A DNA stretch of 64,000 nt from Forficula auricularia (GCA_024734495.1 JALMQS010000153.1:37817951-37881950); one strand, 5' to 3'. Counted from the stretch's first letter, positions 44,301-54,480 are shown. Numbers and translations: made by a program. Notes: generated from the sequence alone by a model not told the origin.

Positions 44301-45159
44301 AAACAAAAATTGAAACCAAGCTATTGCGATTGGTACGGTCACCTGATGAGGATGGATGATAGTCGATGGCCGAAGAAAGTGTGGCAATGGGTTCCTGTCG
44401 AGAAGAAGAAGCGCGGACGACCCCCAAGGACCTGGCATCAGGACGTGCTGAGTGTGATGAATGCCCGGGGCCTACACAAGGGAGATTGGAATGATAGAGG
44501 TGGAAAGCGGGATGCGATATGCGGAGTCATCCGTAAAAAAATCGCGGATATATTATATGTGTTTTTTCTAGATTTTTCTTTAGCGAATTTCCCAATAATA
44601 AGCTCCCAATTCAAACTATTTAATAGCCCGTCTTCAATATACTATAAATAGTAGATAAATAATTTAACCTATTTTTAGAAGATTTATATATATTTTGGGA
44701 GCCCCCATATTCGACGGGGCCCTAGGCGCGCGCCTGCCTAGTACGCCTTGCTTATGATCCGACTGCCTCTGACATATAATTTAAAATATTCCATTCCATC
44801 GGATTTAATAGATGACACCATCTTATGATTTTCTAAGGCTCATTTATTGGAAAGTTTTTTATAAAAAGGAAACAAGGAAAATTATTACATGCTTTCTTGA
44901 TTCATTGGCCCTTTGAATCCTGAAGAAGGGGTTCAAAAGTAGTAATAAGAAAACTTTCCAATAAATGGAATTGCGAATCATCTTTTTATTTATTCCATTA
45001 CTGCCTTTTATTCAATCCTCAGTATTAAATAATGTGCTCTATTGTTCATAATTATAATTTAATCCAGAGTGTGTGATTTAAAAAAAAATTATTTTCTGTT
45101 TTTCAGGTCATATTCGGGTGGGCGATAAAGAATTCTCTCTGGTTCTTCGTGAAAATTGA
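35337..45159 (+). CDS. GTSE1-like protein (five coding exons, 563 residues)
   Basis: Exons 35337-35428, 36792-38139, 39802-39906, 39990-40083 and 45107-45159. All introns are GT...AG and phases match (2, 0, 0, 1), giving 1692 bp ending in TGA. The N-terminus DDEVFFGPITEREKKARQLF strongly recalls the DDEVFFGP motif near the N-terminus of vertebrate GTSE1, a microtubule-associated regulator of mitosis and p53. The middle is long, polar and Ser/Thr-rich, with a Ser/Thr run (37,750-37,800) and TP sites. A compact C-terminal module follows: FGHIISPVAAYINKPSPRLI, LRIPMEEQKENL, FPNVDYKKGSTLF and HIRVGDKEFSLVLREN. No catalytic domain is seen. TTCTAG just before the ATG looks like a 3' splice site, so an upstream exon is possible. 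Function is inferred from the short N-terminal match only. Introns 1, 2 and 4 are loaded with transposons, and intron 4 alone is 5 kb. Confidence 0.8.
35634..36621. mobile_element. TTAA-target MITE in intron 1 of the GTSE1-like gene
   Basis: Ends GGTAGTTGTTTCACCA and its inverse, with arms of about 270 bp. TTAA lies on both sides (35630-35633 and 36622-36625), as for piggyBac-type elements. Family members: 45652-48715 and 62064-62579. Confidence 0.85.
38299..39645 (+). mobile_element. Helentron-like element in intron 2 of the GTSE1-like gene
   Basis: Starts TACCTGGCCACCGAGCGATG, where ACCGAG...CTCGGT forms a hairpin in the better copy at 62.8 kb. It passes a C-rich tract and GTGGCCCACAGATTATG. 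It ends with TTAGAGCCGTTTTCGAGAAC and CTCGTTTAATAAGATAAG. It contains a tandem triplication. Confidence 0.6.
38641..39366 (+). repeat. Three tandem ~250-bp repeats
   Basis: ACCAATTATTTTACATTAAT starts at 38641, 38890 and 39147, with spacing 249 and 257. The copies are almost identical; a T-run of varying length explains the difference. They lie inside the Helentron-like element in intron 2. Confidence 0.95.
40229..41820. mobile_element. hAT-like composite in intron 4
   Basis: CAGTGGCGGCTTAAAACATT at 40229 and AAGCCGGCACTG at 41044 bound one unit. GGCGCACACTGAGCTGC (41,050) and CAGTGTGCGCCC (41,818) bound a second. ACTGTGTG before 40229 and ACTGTGTT at 41,825 could be an 8-bp duplication of the whole block. 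A nested foldback lies at 40,656-40,775 (TTTCATAAGAC arms). Exact ends are uncertain. Confidence 0.6.
41222..41640 (+). mobile_element. Helentron-like fragment in intron 4
   Basis: ACACTAGCTGAGAAGCCCC, a C-rich tract, then TTTTTGCATTTCTAGCATTC and GTATACAAAATTTGGCTGAG. Same family as 21595-22480. Confidence 0.6.
42297..44765. mobile_element. hAT-like element carrying an RTE-like reverse transcriptase
   Basis: CAGTGACGGATTAAGACAAT and TTATGATCCGACTG are imperfect inverted ends. Both sides carry the perfect 8-bp duplication CCTCTGAC (42289-42296 and 44766-44773). The subterminal GGCCCTAGGCGC is also inverted. The interior is a LINE-derived sequence, not a hAT transposase. Confidence 0.85.
42477..44545 (+). 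pseudogene. RTE-like reverse transcriptase inside the hAT element
   Basis: Begins IIFVVYAPNDDES, an endonuclease strand, and jumps directly to a linker, so most of the endonuclease is deleted. One stop lies at 42,956. From 43,088 it reads MKNSKAPGLGNLSVELIKAA, NNYRGISVLP, GFRMGRSCIDGIFTLRNLME, FVDLQKAYDTVPQNKLW (first Asp), RQGCAMAPTLFKFYIE, LLFADDQVI (FADD), FKYLGVILTS and YGAETWEINKRES. A frameshift near 44,215 leads to DWYGHLMRMDDSRWPKKVWQ and KKRGRPPRTWHQDVLSVMNA. No poly(A) or microsatellite tail remains. RT motifs are intact over 380 codons, so decay is recent. The clade is RTE-like by the GRP-R-W tail. Confidence 0.88.
44841..45106. other. End of intron 4 of the GTSE1-like gene
   Basis: A small foldback (GGAAAGTTTTTTAT / GAAAACTTTCCAATAAAT) with CCTGAAGAAGG in its loop. 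It then leads to the 3' splice site TTTTTCAG at 45,106. Confidence 0.5.
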
Positions 45160-45240
45160 TTTCAGTATTTATCCCTTCATGTATATATATATTTGTGGCG
45201 ACATTGCCTTGAGCGAACCCTAAAAAGGAAAACCAATTTT

Positions 45241-45395
45241 GTACCAAAATCTAATGATACTTTAAAGGCAATTGAAGAACTTGTATCAAACAAGAGATTA
45301 TAAAAAGAACAAATAGTTATCATACAAGGATTAAATTTTTGTACCAAAATCTAATGACACTTTAGAGGCAATTGAAGAACTTTTACTAAAAAAAG
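45241..45395 (+). repeat. Two displaced copies of a segment of exon 2 of the GTSE1-like gene
   Basis: About 50 bp around 37,303-37,355 (GACACTTTAGAGGCAATTGA and neighbours) recurs at about 45,246-45,292 and 45,343-45,393. Translated, the exon has NDTLEAIEELLSRQ and the copies NDTLKAIEELVSN and NDTLEAIEELLLKK, each followed by stops. They lie in or just after the 3' UTR. Confidence 0.85.
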
Positions 45396-45567
45396 CGAAG
45401 CTCTAGAGATGGCGACATCATAATCCAAGGCAAATTTCGCTTAGAGGAATTGCCTAGCCTGAAGTTTTTTGGAAAAGGCAAATTGTTCTTTTTATAATTT
45501 CTACTATTGTAAATTTTAATGCCATTTTGAATAAGATATTAATTTATTTGTTATTAATGGAAAAAAT

Positions 45568-45580
45568 AATAAAATATCGT
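45568..45580 (+). terminator. Possible polyadenylation signal of the GTSE1-like gene
   Basis: AATAAAATATCG about 410 bp after the stop codon is the first good AATAAA downstream. Confidence 0.3.
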
Positions 45581-45707
45581 TTATAATTTTTATTTATAGC
45601 ATCTAATAATATTGACTTTTCTTTAAATTCTTTCTTTTATTTAGATGTTAAGGTAGTTCTTTCACAAATGCAAGAAGTCTTCGAAAGTTGGAATATAAGT
45701 CTTTAAA

Positions 45708-48352
45708 ATAAACTGCAACGGATCGTTGCTAAACTTTATCCAAATTCATTTGAAATATTAGTATGTTCTAGAGTAAAGTACTTTAAAATATAATTTTACT
45801 AAAAACTTTATTTAACCTTTTTTGTGGTCCCCAAGGTACTTAATTAGGATATTAAATTTCATCAAAATTGGTTAAGTCATTTTCAAGATATTTAGAAAAA
45901 ACTAAAAAAGTACTGAAATAAAGTACTAATGTTTGTGGACCGATATGTACCAAAAACTAATCAGCGCTTCATTTGTTAAAATGCTTTAGGTTTTAATTTC
46001 ATTTCAATCGGTGCAACGCTGTGGAAAAAAATCGTGGGCCAAAAAAACGATAACATACATACATCCATCCATACATACATACATCCATCCGCACGCACTA
46101 AATGAAATAAACTGCAACGGATCGTTGCCAAACTTTATCCAAATTCACTTGAAATATTAATATGTTTGTTCCTTTATTATTAATCAGATATCACTTGCAA
46201 TTTGTAGTTCATATTGACATTAATTCAAAAATAATTCTCATTTAGAGTCGAGGAATAACCATTCTACATTGGATTTTTGACGTTTCGGTTTTTTTATTGG
46301 TAACCATTGCTGAGGACATAGAGGAATCGACTTAAAATCAAAAATAGCGATTGATTCTCATCTAATACTTGAGGAATAACAATTCTACATTAGGTTTTTG
46401 ACGTTTCGATTATTATTGGTAACCATTGCTGAAGACATGGAGGAAACGACTTAAAATCAAAAATAACGATCGATTCTTATCTAATACTAGAGGAATAACC
46501 TTATTGAATTCCATTTTTGATGTTTTGACTATTAATGGAAACCTCTACTGAAAATGTAGAAGAATCATTAAAATCAAAAAGACTAAATTCTTTTATGGCA
46601 AACAACTCAAGCTTGAGTTGTTTACCAAAAAATTTAGTCTTTTGATTTTAAGTCGATTCTTCTACATTTTCAGTAGAGGTTTCCATTAATAGTCAAAACA
46701 TCAAAAATGGAATTCAATAAGGTTATTCCTCTAGTATTAGATAAGAATCGATCGTTATTTTTGATTTTAAGTCGATTCCTCCATGTCTTCAGCAATGGTT
46801 ACCAATAATAATCGAAACGTCAAAAACCTAATGTAGAATTGTTATTCCTCAAGTATTAGATGAGAATCAATCGCTATTTTGATTTTAAGTCGATTCCTCT
46901 ATGTCTTCAGCAATGGTTACCAATAAAAACCGAAACGTCAAAATCCAATATAGAATGATTATTCCTCAAGTACTAGATGAGAATCAATCGCTATTTTTGG
47001 TTTAAAGTTGATTTCTCTATGTCTTCAGGAATGGTTACTAATAAAAACCGAAACGTCAAAAATCCAATATAGAATGGATATTTCTCAAGTATTAGATGAG
47101 AATCAATCGCTATTTTTTATTTTAAGTCGATTCCTCCATGTCTTCAGCAATGGTTACTAATAAAAACCGAAACGTCAAAAATCCAATATAGAATGATTAT
47201 TCCTCAAGTACTAGATGAGAATCAATCGCTATTTTTGGTTTAAAGTCGATTTCTCTATGTCTTCAGCAATGGTTACTAATAAAAACCGAAACGTCAAAAA
47301 TCCAATATAGAATGATTATTCCTCAAGTACTAGATGAGAATCAATCGCTATTTTTGGTTTAAAGTCGATTTCTCTATGTCTTCAGCAATGGTTACTAATA
47401 AAAACCGAAACGTCAAAAATCCAATATAGAATGATTATTCCTCAAGTACTAGATGAGAATCAATCGCTATTTTTGGTTTAAATTCGATTTCTCTATGTCT
47501 TCAGCAATGGTTACTAATAAAAACCGAAACGTCAAAAATCCAATATAGAATGATTATTCCTCAAGAACTAGATAAGAATCAATCGCTATTTTTGGTTTAA
47601 AATCGATTTCTCTGTCTTCAGCAAAGGTAACGGATTAGAAAACAACGCAGTTGCTATGGTTACTCATAAAAATTCCTCCCAAATTTTTAGCATTTCACAG
47701 AGAGAAGCCTATCCATTCTTACTTAAGCAAGGCTAAATGAGCTATATTAAAACTTTCAAATGAATAAATTTTAAAGAATTTAAAAAATTAAAAAAGTACC
47801 ATCTTACTCTAGAGTAAAGTACTTTAAAATATAATTTTACTAAAAACTTTATTTAACCTTTTTTGTGGTCCCCAAGGTACTTAATTAGGATATTAAATTT
47901 CATCAAAATTGGTTAAGTCATTTTCAAGATATTTAGAAAAAACTAAAAAAGTACTGAAATAAAGTACTAATGTTTGTTGGCCGATATGTACCAAAAACTA
48001 ATCAGCGCTTCATTTTGTTAAACTAATGGTAGGTTTTCAATTTCATTTCAATCGGTGCAACGGTGTGGAAAAAATCGTGGGCCAAAAAAGCGATAACATC
48101 CATCCATACATACATCCATCCATACATCCATACGCACGCACTAAATGAAAAAATCGCCCTTTTTGGCCTCTCGACGAGACCCCATGTAATTTTTGACAAA
48201 ACCGTCACGTGTTAAAATTCAACCTATATGAATACTACAATTTGTGACTTTAATTGAATCCATGGGTTCCGTAGTCTTTACCTGAGGACCCTTTGAAGCC
48301 ACGCTTGCCCCGAGAGCGATTACAATACTTTACCCATGCTTTGCATTGGATA
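45708..48352. mobile_element. Family A/B composite, complete
   Basis: One end is ATAAACTGCAACGGATCG. Family B follows inverted, then a second A end at 46,107, then minisatellite. Family B follows again, inverted, to the other end CCATGCTTTGCATTGGATAA. The latter contains a small hairpin (ATGC-TTT-GCAT) and the ATCC/ATAC microsatellite, which is reminiscent of Helentron-type ends. No protein is encoded. Confidence 0.6.
46225..47640. repeat. 119-bp minisatellite in foldback form
   Basis: About two units forward, a centre at 46,612 (ACTCAAGCTTGAGTT), then about eight units reverse. CTTCAGCAATGG recurs at 47,261, 47,380 and 47,499, a spacing of 119. Later units are nearly identical, so the array was recently amplified. 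Confidence 0.92.
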
Positions 48353-49204
48353 AAGTAAAAATAATAAACACACTGTTAAAATTTGAAGACGATTTACCAC
48401 ACCAAACATGAAATAATTGCAATTAAAAATTACATTTTTTTACATAGAGTAGATTGGGAAAGGGTGGGGATATGATCATTATTTTATTTACCTCGTAGTT
48501 TTGATAAAAAATAAAAAAAAACCCACATATTTGGGCGATTATTTTTAGTGGAGGGGATATAAGATCATTGACTTGGAAACGATCCATTCATAAAGAGGAT
48601 ATAAGTAGTGTGAGAAGTATAGTCACGTTAAAAAAACATAACCAAAAATTGTTCATATGTATAGAGTGGTTACGAGGCTAAAACTTTTTGTGTGGATGGT
48701 CGCGAAAGAACTACCTTAAGATACCATATTCCATGCCAGGGGGCTTTTCCTTTTGAATTACCTTCAAGTAAAATTCAACTTTTTCGTATAAAAAAATAGT
48801 TCTTATGAAAGTTGTTCAGTTTTTTACTTTATCCAATGCGAAACATGGGGAAAGTATTGTAATCGGTCTGGCGGCAAGCATGACTTCAAAGGATCCTCAG
48901 GTAAAGACTAAATTCTTTTTTGGTAAACAACTCAAGCTTGAGTTGTTTGCCATAAAAGAATTCGGTCTTTTTGATTTTAAGTCGATTCTTCCACGTTTTC
49001 AGTAGAGGTTGCCATTAATAGTCAAAACATCAAAAATGGAATGCAATAAGGTTATTCCTCTACTATTAGATAAGAATCGATCGTTATTTTTGATTTTAAG
49101 CCGATTCCTCCATATCTTCAGCAATGGTTACCAATAATAACCGAAATGTCAAAAATCTAATGCAGAATTGTTATTCCTCAAGTATTAGATGAGAATCGAT
49201 CGCT

Positions 49205-49483
49205 ATTATCAAATTAGAAAAGTGCCGGACCACTTCATTCGCGAATACATATATCCCCATGACTTCAAGGAACTGGAACTCTCTTCCAGCCTCTATCTTT
49301 CCCAGCACCTATAATCTTCAAACCTTCAAAACCGGAGTGCATAGACACCTACGTCTACACCCTCTCACTTAATCAACTTTCTCTTCTCTTCGGTAATGCA
49401 AGGGTCTTTCGAGATCCATAGGGGCTGCATCTTTACTGGTGCACCCCTTCTTGCATTCGATTGCATTAAAAAAAAAAAAAAAA
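49205..49483 (+). pseudogene. 5'-truncated LINE 3' end
   Basis: Nearly identical to 52,252-52,518, starting at AAATTAGAAAAGTGCCGGAC. It includes the last codons, a 3' UTR with CTTGCATTCGATTGCATT and an A-run. Inserted between minisatellite units. Confidence 0.85.
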
Positions 49484-49514
49484 TTTTGATTTTAAGTCGA
49501 TTCCTCCATCTCTT

Positions 49515-50150
49515 CAGCAGTGAACTGAAGGTTTTCTACATTTTATTCGATCGCGACTCTAATGTAGGGAATTTTTGTCAAATATTGAGTGAAAATAATA
49601 TTTGAACTTATATATTTCTAACTTGAAATAATGATATTAAATAAATTTTAATTTTCTCATTAATATATCAAAGAATAATTGATACGTCAACAAGAATTAT
49701 TTTGACCGCGCTGATTTGAAAAAGATATTTTTATCTCGCGAGACTACTGCGGATTACGCTATTGGAGTCTGCGGAGTATTAAGTCTGACCTGTAGAAAAC
49801 CTTCAGTTAATTAATGGCAGGCATCTAACATACATGCTAATAGATCTAGCGCTCTGGACTGGGAGATCGAGTATATAACATCTGAGATTTCCAATTCACT
49901 CGGTGATCCATCCGAATGTCTAGCGGGCTATACGCGAAATGACGTTGGATTGTAGCTAAGTGGATTACATCTTTTTCTCTCTTGGTCCAGACTTAATACT
50001 CCGCAGACTCCAATAGCGTAATCCGCAGTAGTCTCGCGAGATTAAAATATCTTTTTTCAAATCAGCGCGGTCAAAATAATTCTTGTTGACGTATCAATTA
50101 TTCTTTGATATATTAATGAGAAAATTAAAATTTATTTATCTTCAGCAGTG
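49515..50150. mobile_element. Palindromic MITE, ~160-bp arms
   Basis: AAAGAATAATTGATACGTCA and following bases (about 49,670-49,790) are matched inverted at about 49,980-50,110. CTTCAGCAGTG flanks it on both sides. A fragment lies in the satellite at 5390-5600. Confidence 0.8.
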
Positions 50151-50359
50151 GTTACCAATAATAACCGAAATATCAAAAATCTAATGCAGAATTGTTATTC
50201 CTCAAGTACTAGATGAGAATCAATCGCTATTTTTGAATTAAAGTCAACATGAACTGTAAATTGCAAGTGATATCTGATTAATAATAAAGGAATAAACATA
50301 TTAATATTTCAAATGAATTTGGATAAAGTTTAGCAACGATCCGTTGCAGTTTATTTTTT

Positions 50360-50571
50360 GTAGACTTAGGAAATTTAATGAAAAATATAGGTTTCCATTT
50401 CAAATACAGAACTTGACCTTGAAATACCCTTGAAAGCTTGTTCTAGGTCGACAAACAATAGTATAGTTTAGTTTCCCCCTTGATATAAATAAACTTTTAT
50501 TTGAAACTTTTTTTCATATAATACACTGTTTTTGAGTTATAAGACTGTCTCAAGATAAAAAAACTCACCCG
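50360..50571 (-). mobile_element. Single mariner-like arm
   Basis: Inverted arm ending AACTCACCCGG, TA after it. No partner arm nearby. Confidence 0.8.
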
Positions 50572-50789
50572 GTATATAATATAGAATCTGAAGGCCTGGT
50601 TGCCATCTGGTGACGGGTGAGTTGGTTACCACCTGGGGTATATATTGTTTTTCCTCATATGAATCATAGTTGCTTGTTATTGAAGTAGTCTGACTTGCGC
50701 TTGGTTTTGTAGAACCAGATATGCTCAGTTTCTGGAGCTGGGGAGCAGTTCTTCTATTTTATTTTTAATTATAAAATACACATATTAAT

Positions 50790-50910
50790 TTTTGCCTCTT
50801 GCTGGGATCGAACCCATGATGTTAAGTTTTACAGAGTAGATAATATGATAAATAGATAAGCTGATGGTGGTTAGCTGTCTCGGCTACTCTGCTCCCCCAA
50901 AATGCATTAT
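50790..50910 (-). repeat. tRNA-derived SINE-like sequence
   Basis: Minus strand: GCAGAGTAGCCGAGACAGCT (A box) and GGGTTCGATCCCAGCAAGAG (B box), 60-70 bp apart, a spacing longer than in a plain tRNA. No A-tail identified. Confidence 0.55.
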
Positions 50911-51168
50911 GATGTAATGGAAATAAATCTCTTGTATGAGGACCACTTTTATAAAATATAAACTTATTATTTTTTTAGCAATTGCTCGATTTAGAAATAA
51001 TTTTTCTTGCCAAAATTGCCCTAAATTGCCATTTCATCTGTAAGTCTAAATACACCTTAACTATAAACAATGACTATACCATATACCTAATGAGAAAGAC
51101 TTAAAAAAAGTACAAAAAAAAGCTTAAGTTTTAATTATAATAGATTGTTGAGGCTGTAATTTATAATA
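50911..51168. other. Intergenic, AT-rich
   Basis: No gene seen. Confidence 0.4.
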
Positions 51169-51194
51169 ATGAAAGGATCCAGGACAGAACACCC

Positions 51195-52518
51195 ATCGAA
51201 AGATATTAATAATAAAATAATTCACGATAGGCAATATGGATTTAGACAAAATCGTTCCTCAGGCGACATCTTAACCTATGTCACCCACATCTGGAACAAA
51301 ACTCTAGAGACCGGAAAAGAAACCCTCGCTGTAGCCCTAGATATCTCAAAAGCTTTTGACCAAGTTTGGCACAAAAATCTTCTTGCCAAACTGACAGCCT
51401 TTGGATTCACACCAACACTTCACAAATGGATAGAAAGCTTTCTGACAAACCGAAGTATAAAAGTTGTGGTGGATGGAACATCATCTGAATCGTTCTCCAC
51501 AAACGCTGGTATTCCCCAAGGCTCTGTGATCTCACCCACACTCTTCCTAATCTATATAAACGACCTTATCGATCAAACGTCAAATCCCACTCATTGTTAC
51601 GCAGACGATAGCACTCTGCACGGCAAACCCTCACTCCCGAATAATCGAATCAATGTTGCTTCCTCAATCACTCTCGACCTAGACAAACTGAATAAATGGG
51701 GCTCTCAAAATTTAGTTAACTTTAATGCAAACAAGACTCAATGTTGTCTAATTTCTAGGCGCGAAAATAAAAATTTCCCTGATATTCACTTCGATTCGAA
51801 TACCCCGAAAATGTGTGACAGCCTATCCCTGTTGGACGTCTCTGTAGCATCTGACCTGTCTTGGAATGAACACATCTCCTCTCTGGCGAAATCTGCAGCA
51901 AGGAAGATTGGCCATTTATTCAGGTCTAAGCAATTTTTCACGCCCCCACATCTTCTCACCATCTACAAACAAGGCCCATATCCGCCCCTGTCTCGAATAC
52001 GGCTCTCATCTATGGAGAGGAGTCTCTAAATATTCTCTTGCTACCCTGGATGCAATTCAGAAACGAGCCGTCTGGCTAATTGACGATTCTACCCTCACCG
52101 ACTTCCTCGACTCGTAGAAATGTCTCTGCCCTTTCCCTTTTCTATAAATACTATCACGTCAGGTGCTCTGATGAGATAAAATCAATAATACCCCCCAAAG
52201 CATGCTTTGCGCGTAGCACGCGTTTTGCCGACTCCCAACACTCTCTCGCGGTCAAATTAGAAAAGTGCCGGACCACTTCATTCGCCAATACGTATATCCC
52301 CATGACTTCAAGGAACTGGAACTCTCTGCCAGCCTCCATCTTCCCCAGCACTTTTATACAATCTTCAAACCTTCAAAACTAGTGCATAAACACGTACTAA
52401 ATACCCTCTCACTTAATCAACTTCCCCTTCTCTTCGGTAATGCAAGGGTCTTTCGAGATCCATAGGGGCCGTTTCTTTACTGGTGAGCCCCTTCTTGCAT
52501 TCGATTGCATTAAAAAAA
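51195..52518 (+). pseudogene. Non-LTR retrotransposon, same family as 32.2-34.2 kb
   Basis: Starts at IIHDRQYGFRQNRSSGDILT, so it is 5'-truncated inside the reverse transcriptase. It keeps ALDISKAFDQVWHKNLLAKL, AGIPQGSVISPTLFLIYIND and CYADDSTLHG. A frameshift at about 51,970 breaks the thumb (the other frame continues AHIRPCLEYGSHLWRGVSKY), and a second break lies near 52,110. It ends with a 3' UTR and an A-run at 52,510-52,518. AAAGATAT near 51,199 and after the A-run may be its target-site duplication. The catalytic motifs are there, but the protein cannot be complete. Confidence 0.88.
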
Positions 52519-52589
52519 AAGATATGCGAATCTGGGTATAATGAAGTTTTAAGATCATTATAAACACTTATTTTCATTGTTGTAACTTT

Positions 52590-52830
52590 TCGATTTTATA
52601 ATTATATTTGTCATTTTATAAATATTCATTCCTAGCAAACACATATAGGCACAGATTGAAAATATTTCCTACCACCTTCAATCTATGCCTATATGTGTTT
52701 GCTAAGAATGAATATTTATAAAATGACAAATATGCAAAGAAGTTCATTTGTTTGAGCCCTGAGGAAGTAAACAAAGTTGACGAAACGTTGGCATAAAATA
52801 AAAAATATTTCCATTAGCTATTGTCCTTAT
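52590..52830. repeat. Foldback plus hammerhead-like core
   Basis: GCAAACACATATAGGC arms (about 52,636 and 52,689) precede TTTGAGCC, CTGAGGA (52759-52765), a GT...AC stem, GAAACGTTGGC. GCC and GGC can pair as stem I. Same family as 34.4-34.7 kb. Confidence 0.72.
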
Positions 52831-53550
52831 TTCCCTACAACAACTAATCAAAATAATTATTATTTATTTAATTAATTATTATTATTTATGGTCTAAACCG
52901 AAATAATTTTACAGATCCAAAAACCAAGATTGTATGTGATTAAAATAGATTTGTAACAAAATACTACATATATTCAGAAATATATTTTATTCAATTATAT
53001 GAATAAATAAATTGATTAATTTGATAAAACTCCTTAATATCTATAGAATGATATTCGAATGATCATCAGATAATCTTTCAATCTATAGTACCTGGAGCCA
53101 CCGAGCGATGCACGGTAACTGTTTGCTTCAGTTAAACCCCCGAACCCCACCACTGCACCCCACCTCCTGGAGCCCTTCCCCCGAACACCCACCCCTAGTT
53201 TTCTAGTGGCCCACAGATTATGTATACATATAGGTATATAAATAAATTCCGTATAATTTTTTTTTTTTAATTAAATAACAATGTATCGAGTTTTATAAGA
53301 ATCAATTAAATTGGCAAATTCTAATATACACAATATTTGTTATCAACTCTTTGTGGAATTTAAAACTCGAATTTATAATCAATTAAATTGTTTAATTTTA
53401 ATATATATTAATATTTACTATAAAGTATTCGTGGGTTTTAAAATTAAAAAAACAATTAATAATAAAAGATAATTGAAAGAAATGTAAGCAAACTTTTTTA
53501 TTGACATTTTCATCTATAAATAATTACTTTAATTAAGAAAAAGTCAATTT

Positions 53551-53738
53551 GGGACCAGTTGTATGTGGGTTGGTAAAGTCTTTGTAAAAGTTGGCAAAGG
53601 GTAAAACCTTAGAATTCACCTTGTGCCCAGCGGGATGGATAATCAGATGAAACTACGTGTCATCTAATTGGCCATACCGCCGGGGACAAGGAGAATTCTA
53701 AGGTTTTTAACCTTTTACACAGACTTTACCAAGCCCAA
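53551..53738. mobile_element. Harbinger-like palindromic MITE, diverged
   Basis: GGGACCAGTTGTATG, CAAAGGGTAAAACCTTAGAA and the inverted half up to CTTTACCAAGCCC. Same family as 12981-13197. Confidence 0.7.
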
Positions 53739-54229
53739 AGATGAAATTTGTCGAAATTTATCTTCATAACTTGTAAATAGAGTTGGTTTAATCAAAATCG
53801 GTAGAGCCGTTTTCAAAATAGAACAAAGATACAAATATATATATATATACCGGGTGAGTTTTTTATCTTGAGACAGTCTTATAATTCAAAAACAGTGCAT
53901 TATATGGAAAAAAGTTTCAAATAAAAGTTTATTTATATCGAGGGGGAAACTAAACTACGCTATTGTTTGTCGATCTAGAACAAGGTTTCAAGGGTATTTC
54001 GCGGTCAAGTTCTGTTTTTTAAATGGAAACCTATATGTTTCTGTACATATTCTTAATCTAGAAAAAAAACTGAACAACTCTCATTGAAACTATTTTTTTA
54101 TACGATATCAAATAAACAAAATACATGAATCAATTAGAGCTCGAAAAAATCTTAATAATTATTTTTAACAATCATTCAACTTAATTATCGAATAATAATG
54201 ATCAAATATTTAATTATTGAATAAATCAT

Positions 54230-54480
54230 TTAATAATTTTGCAACACTGTTCTGAGACATTCCAAAGTGTATTGCAAGTCTTCTGGATGAATTCCAGTTC
54301 GAATTTCTTTTTTTTTTAACAGATTTACAACACGATAAAATGAAGCTTGTGAGGGTGTATTCCTATCAGAAAAACGCTCGGCATTCATTTCAATGGCAGC
54401 TCCTAACACTTCTTCCACATTCACCATAAATTAAGACCATTTCAATTGTGTTTTCAACAAAAAAAATGCTCCATTTTTAT
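54230..54480 (-). pseudogene. Transposase HTH relic in the mariner-like element
   Basis: Minus strand: VLGAAIEMNAERFSDRNTPS, QASFYRVVNLLKK, then TGIHPEDLQYTLECLR. Same gene as 17064-17358. The DDE domain is missing. Confidence 0.7.

Larger units (their letters stand above)
42190..44840. mobile_element. Second copy of the tRNA-like MITE, split by a hAT insertion
   Basis: The tRNA-like core (42,195-42,296) ends at CCCCTCTGAC. The right arm resumes at 44,766 (CCTCTGACATATAATTTAAA) and runs to GATTTTCTA at about 44,836. The left arm differs from the copy at 15750. Confidence 0.75.
45652..48715. mobile_element. TTAA-target element (GGTAGTTCTTTC ends) holding an A/B composite
   Basis: GGTAGTTCTTTCACAAATGC at 45652 and CGCGAAAGAACTACC at 48715, each next to TTAA (45648-45651 and 48716-48719). 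Alignment with the clean copy at 62064-62579 shows that about 2.6 kb (45,708-48,352) has been inserted in it. Confidence 0.82.
48827..50358. mobile_element. Family A/B element with insertions
   Basis: B-type start ACTTTATCCAATGCGAAACA, then minisatellite units, then the A end ACGATCCGTTGCAGTTTATT. Interrupted by a LINE 3' end and a palindromic MITE. Confidence 0.7.

Noticed and set aside
46225..47640. Hammerhead ribozyme in the 119-bp minisatellite
   Set aside because: CTGAAGA and CGAAAC are both present, but on opposite strands, so no core can form.
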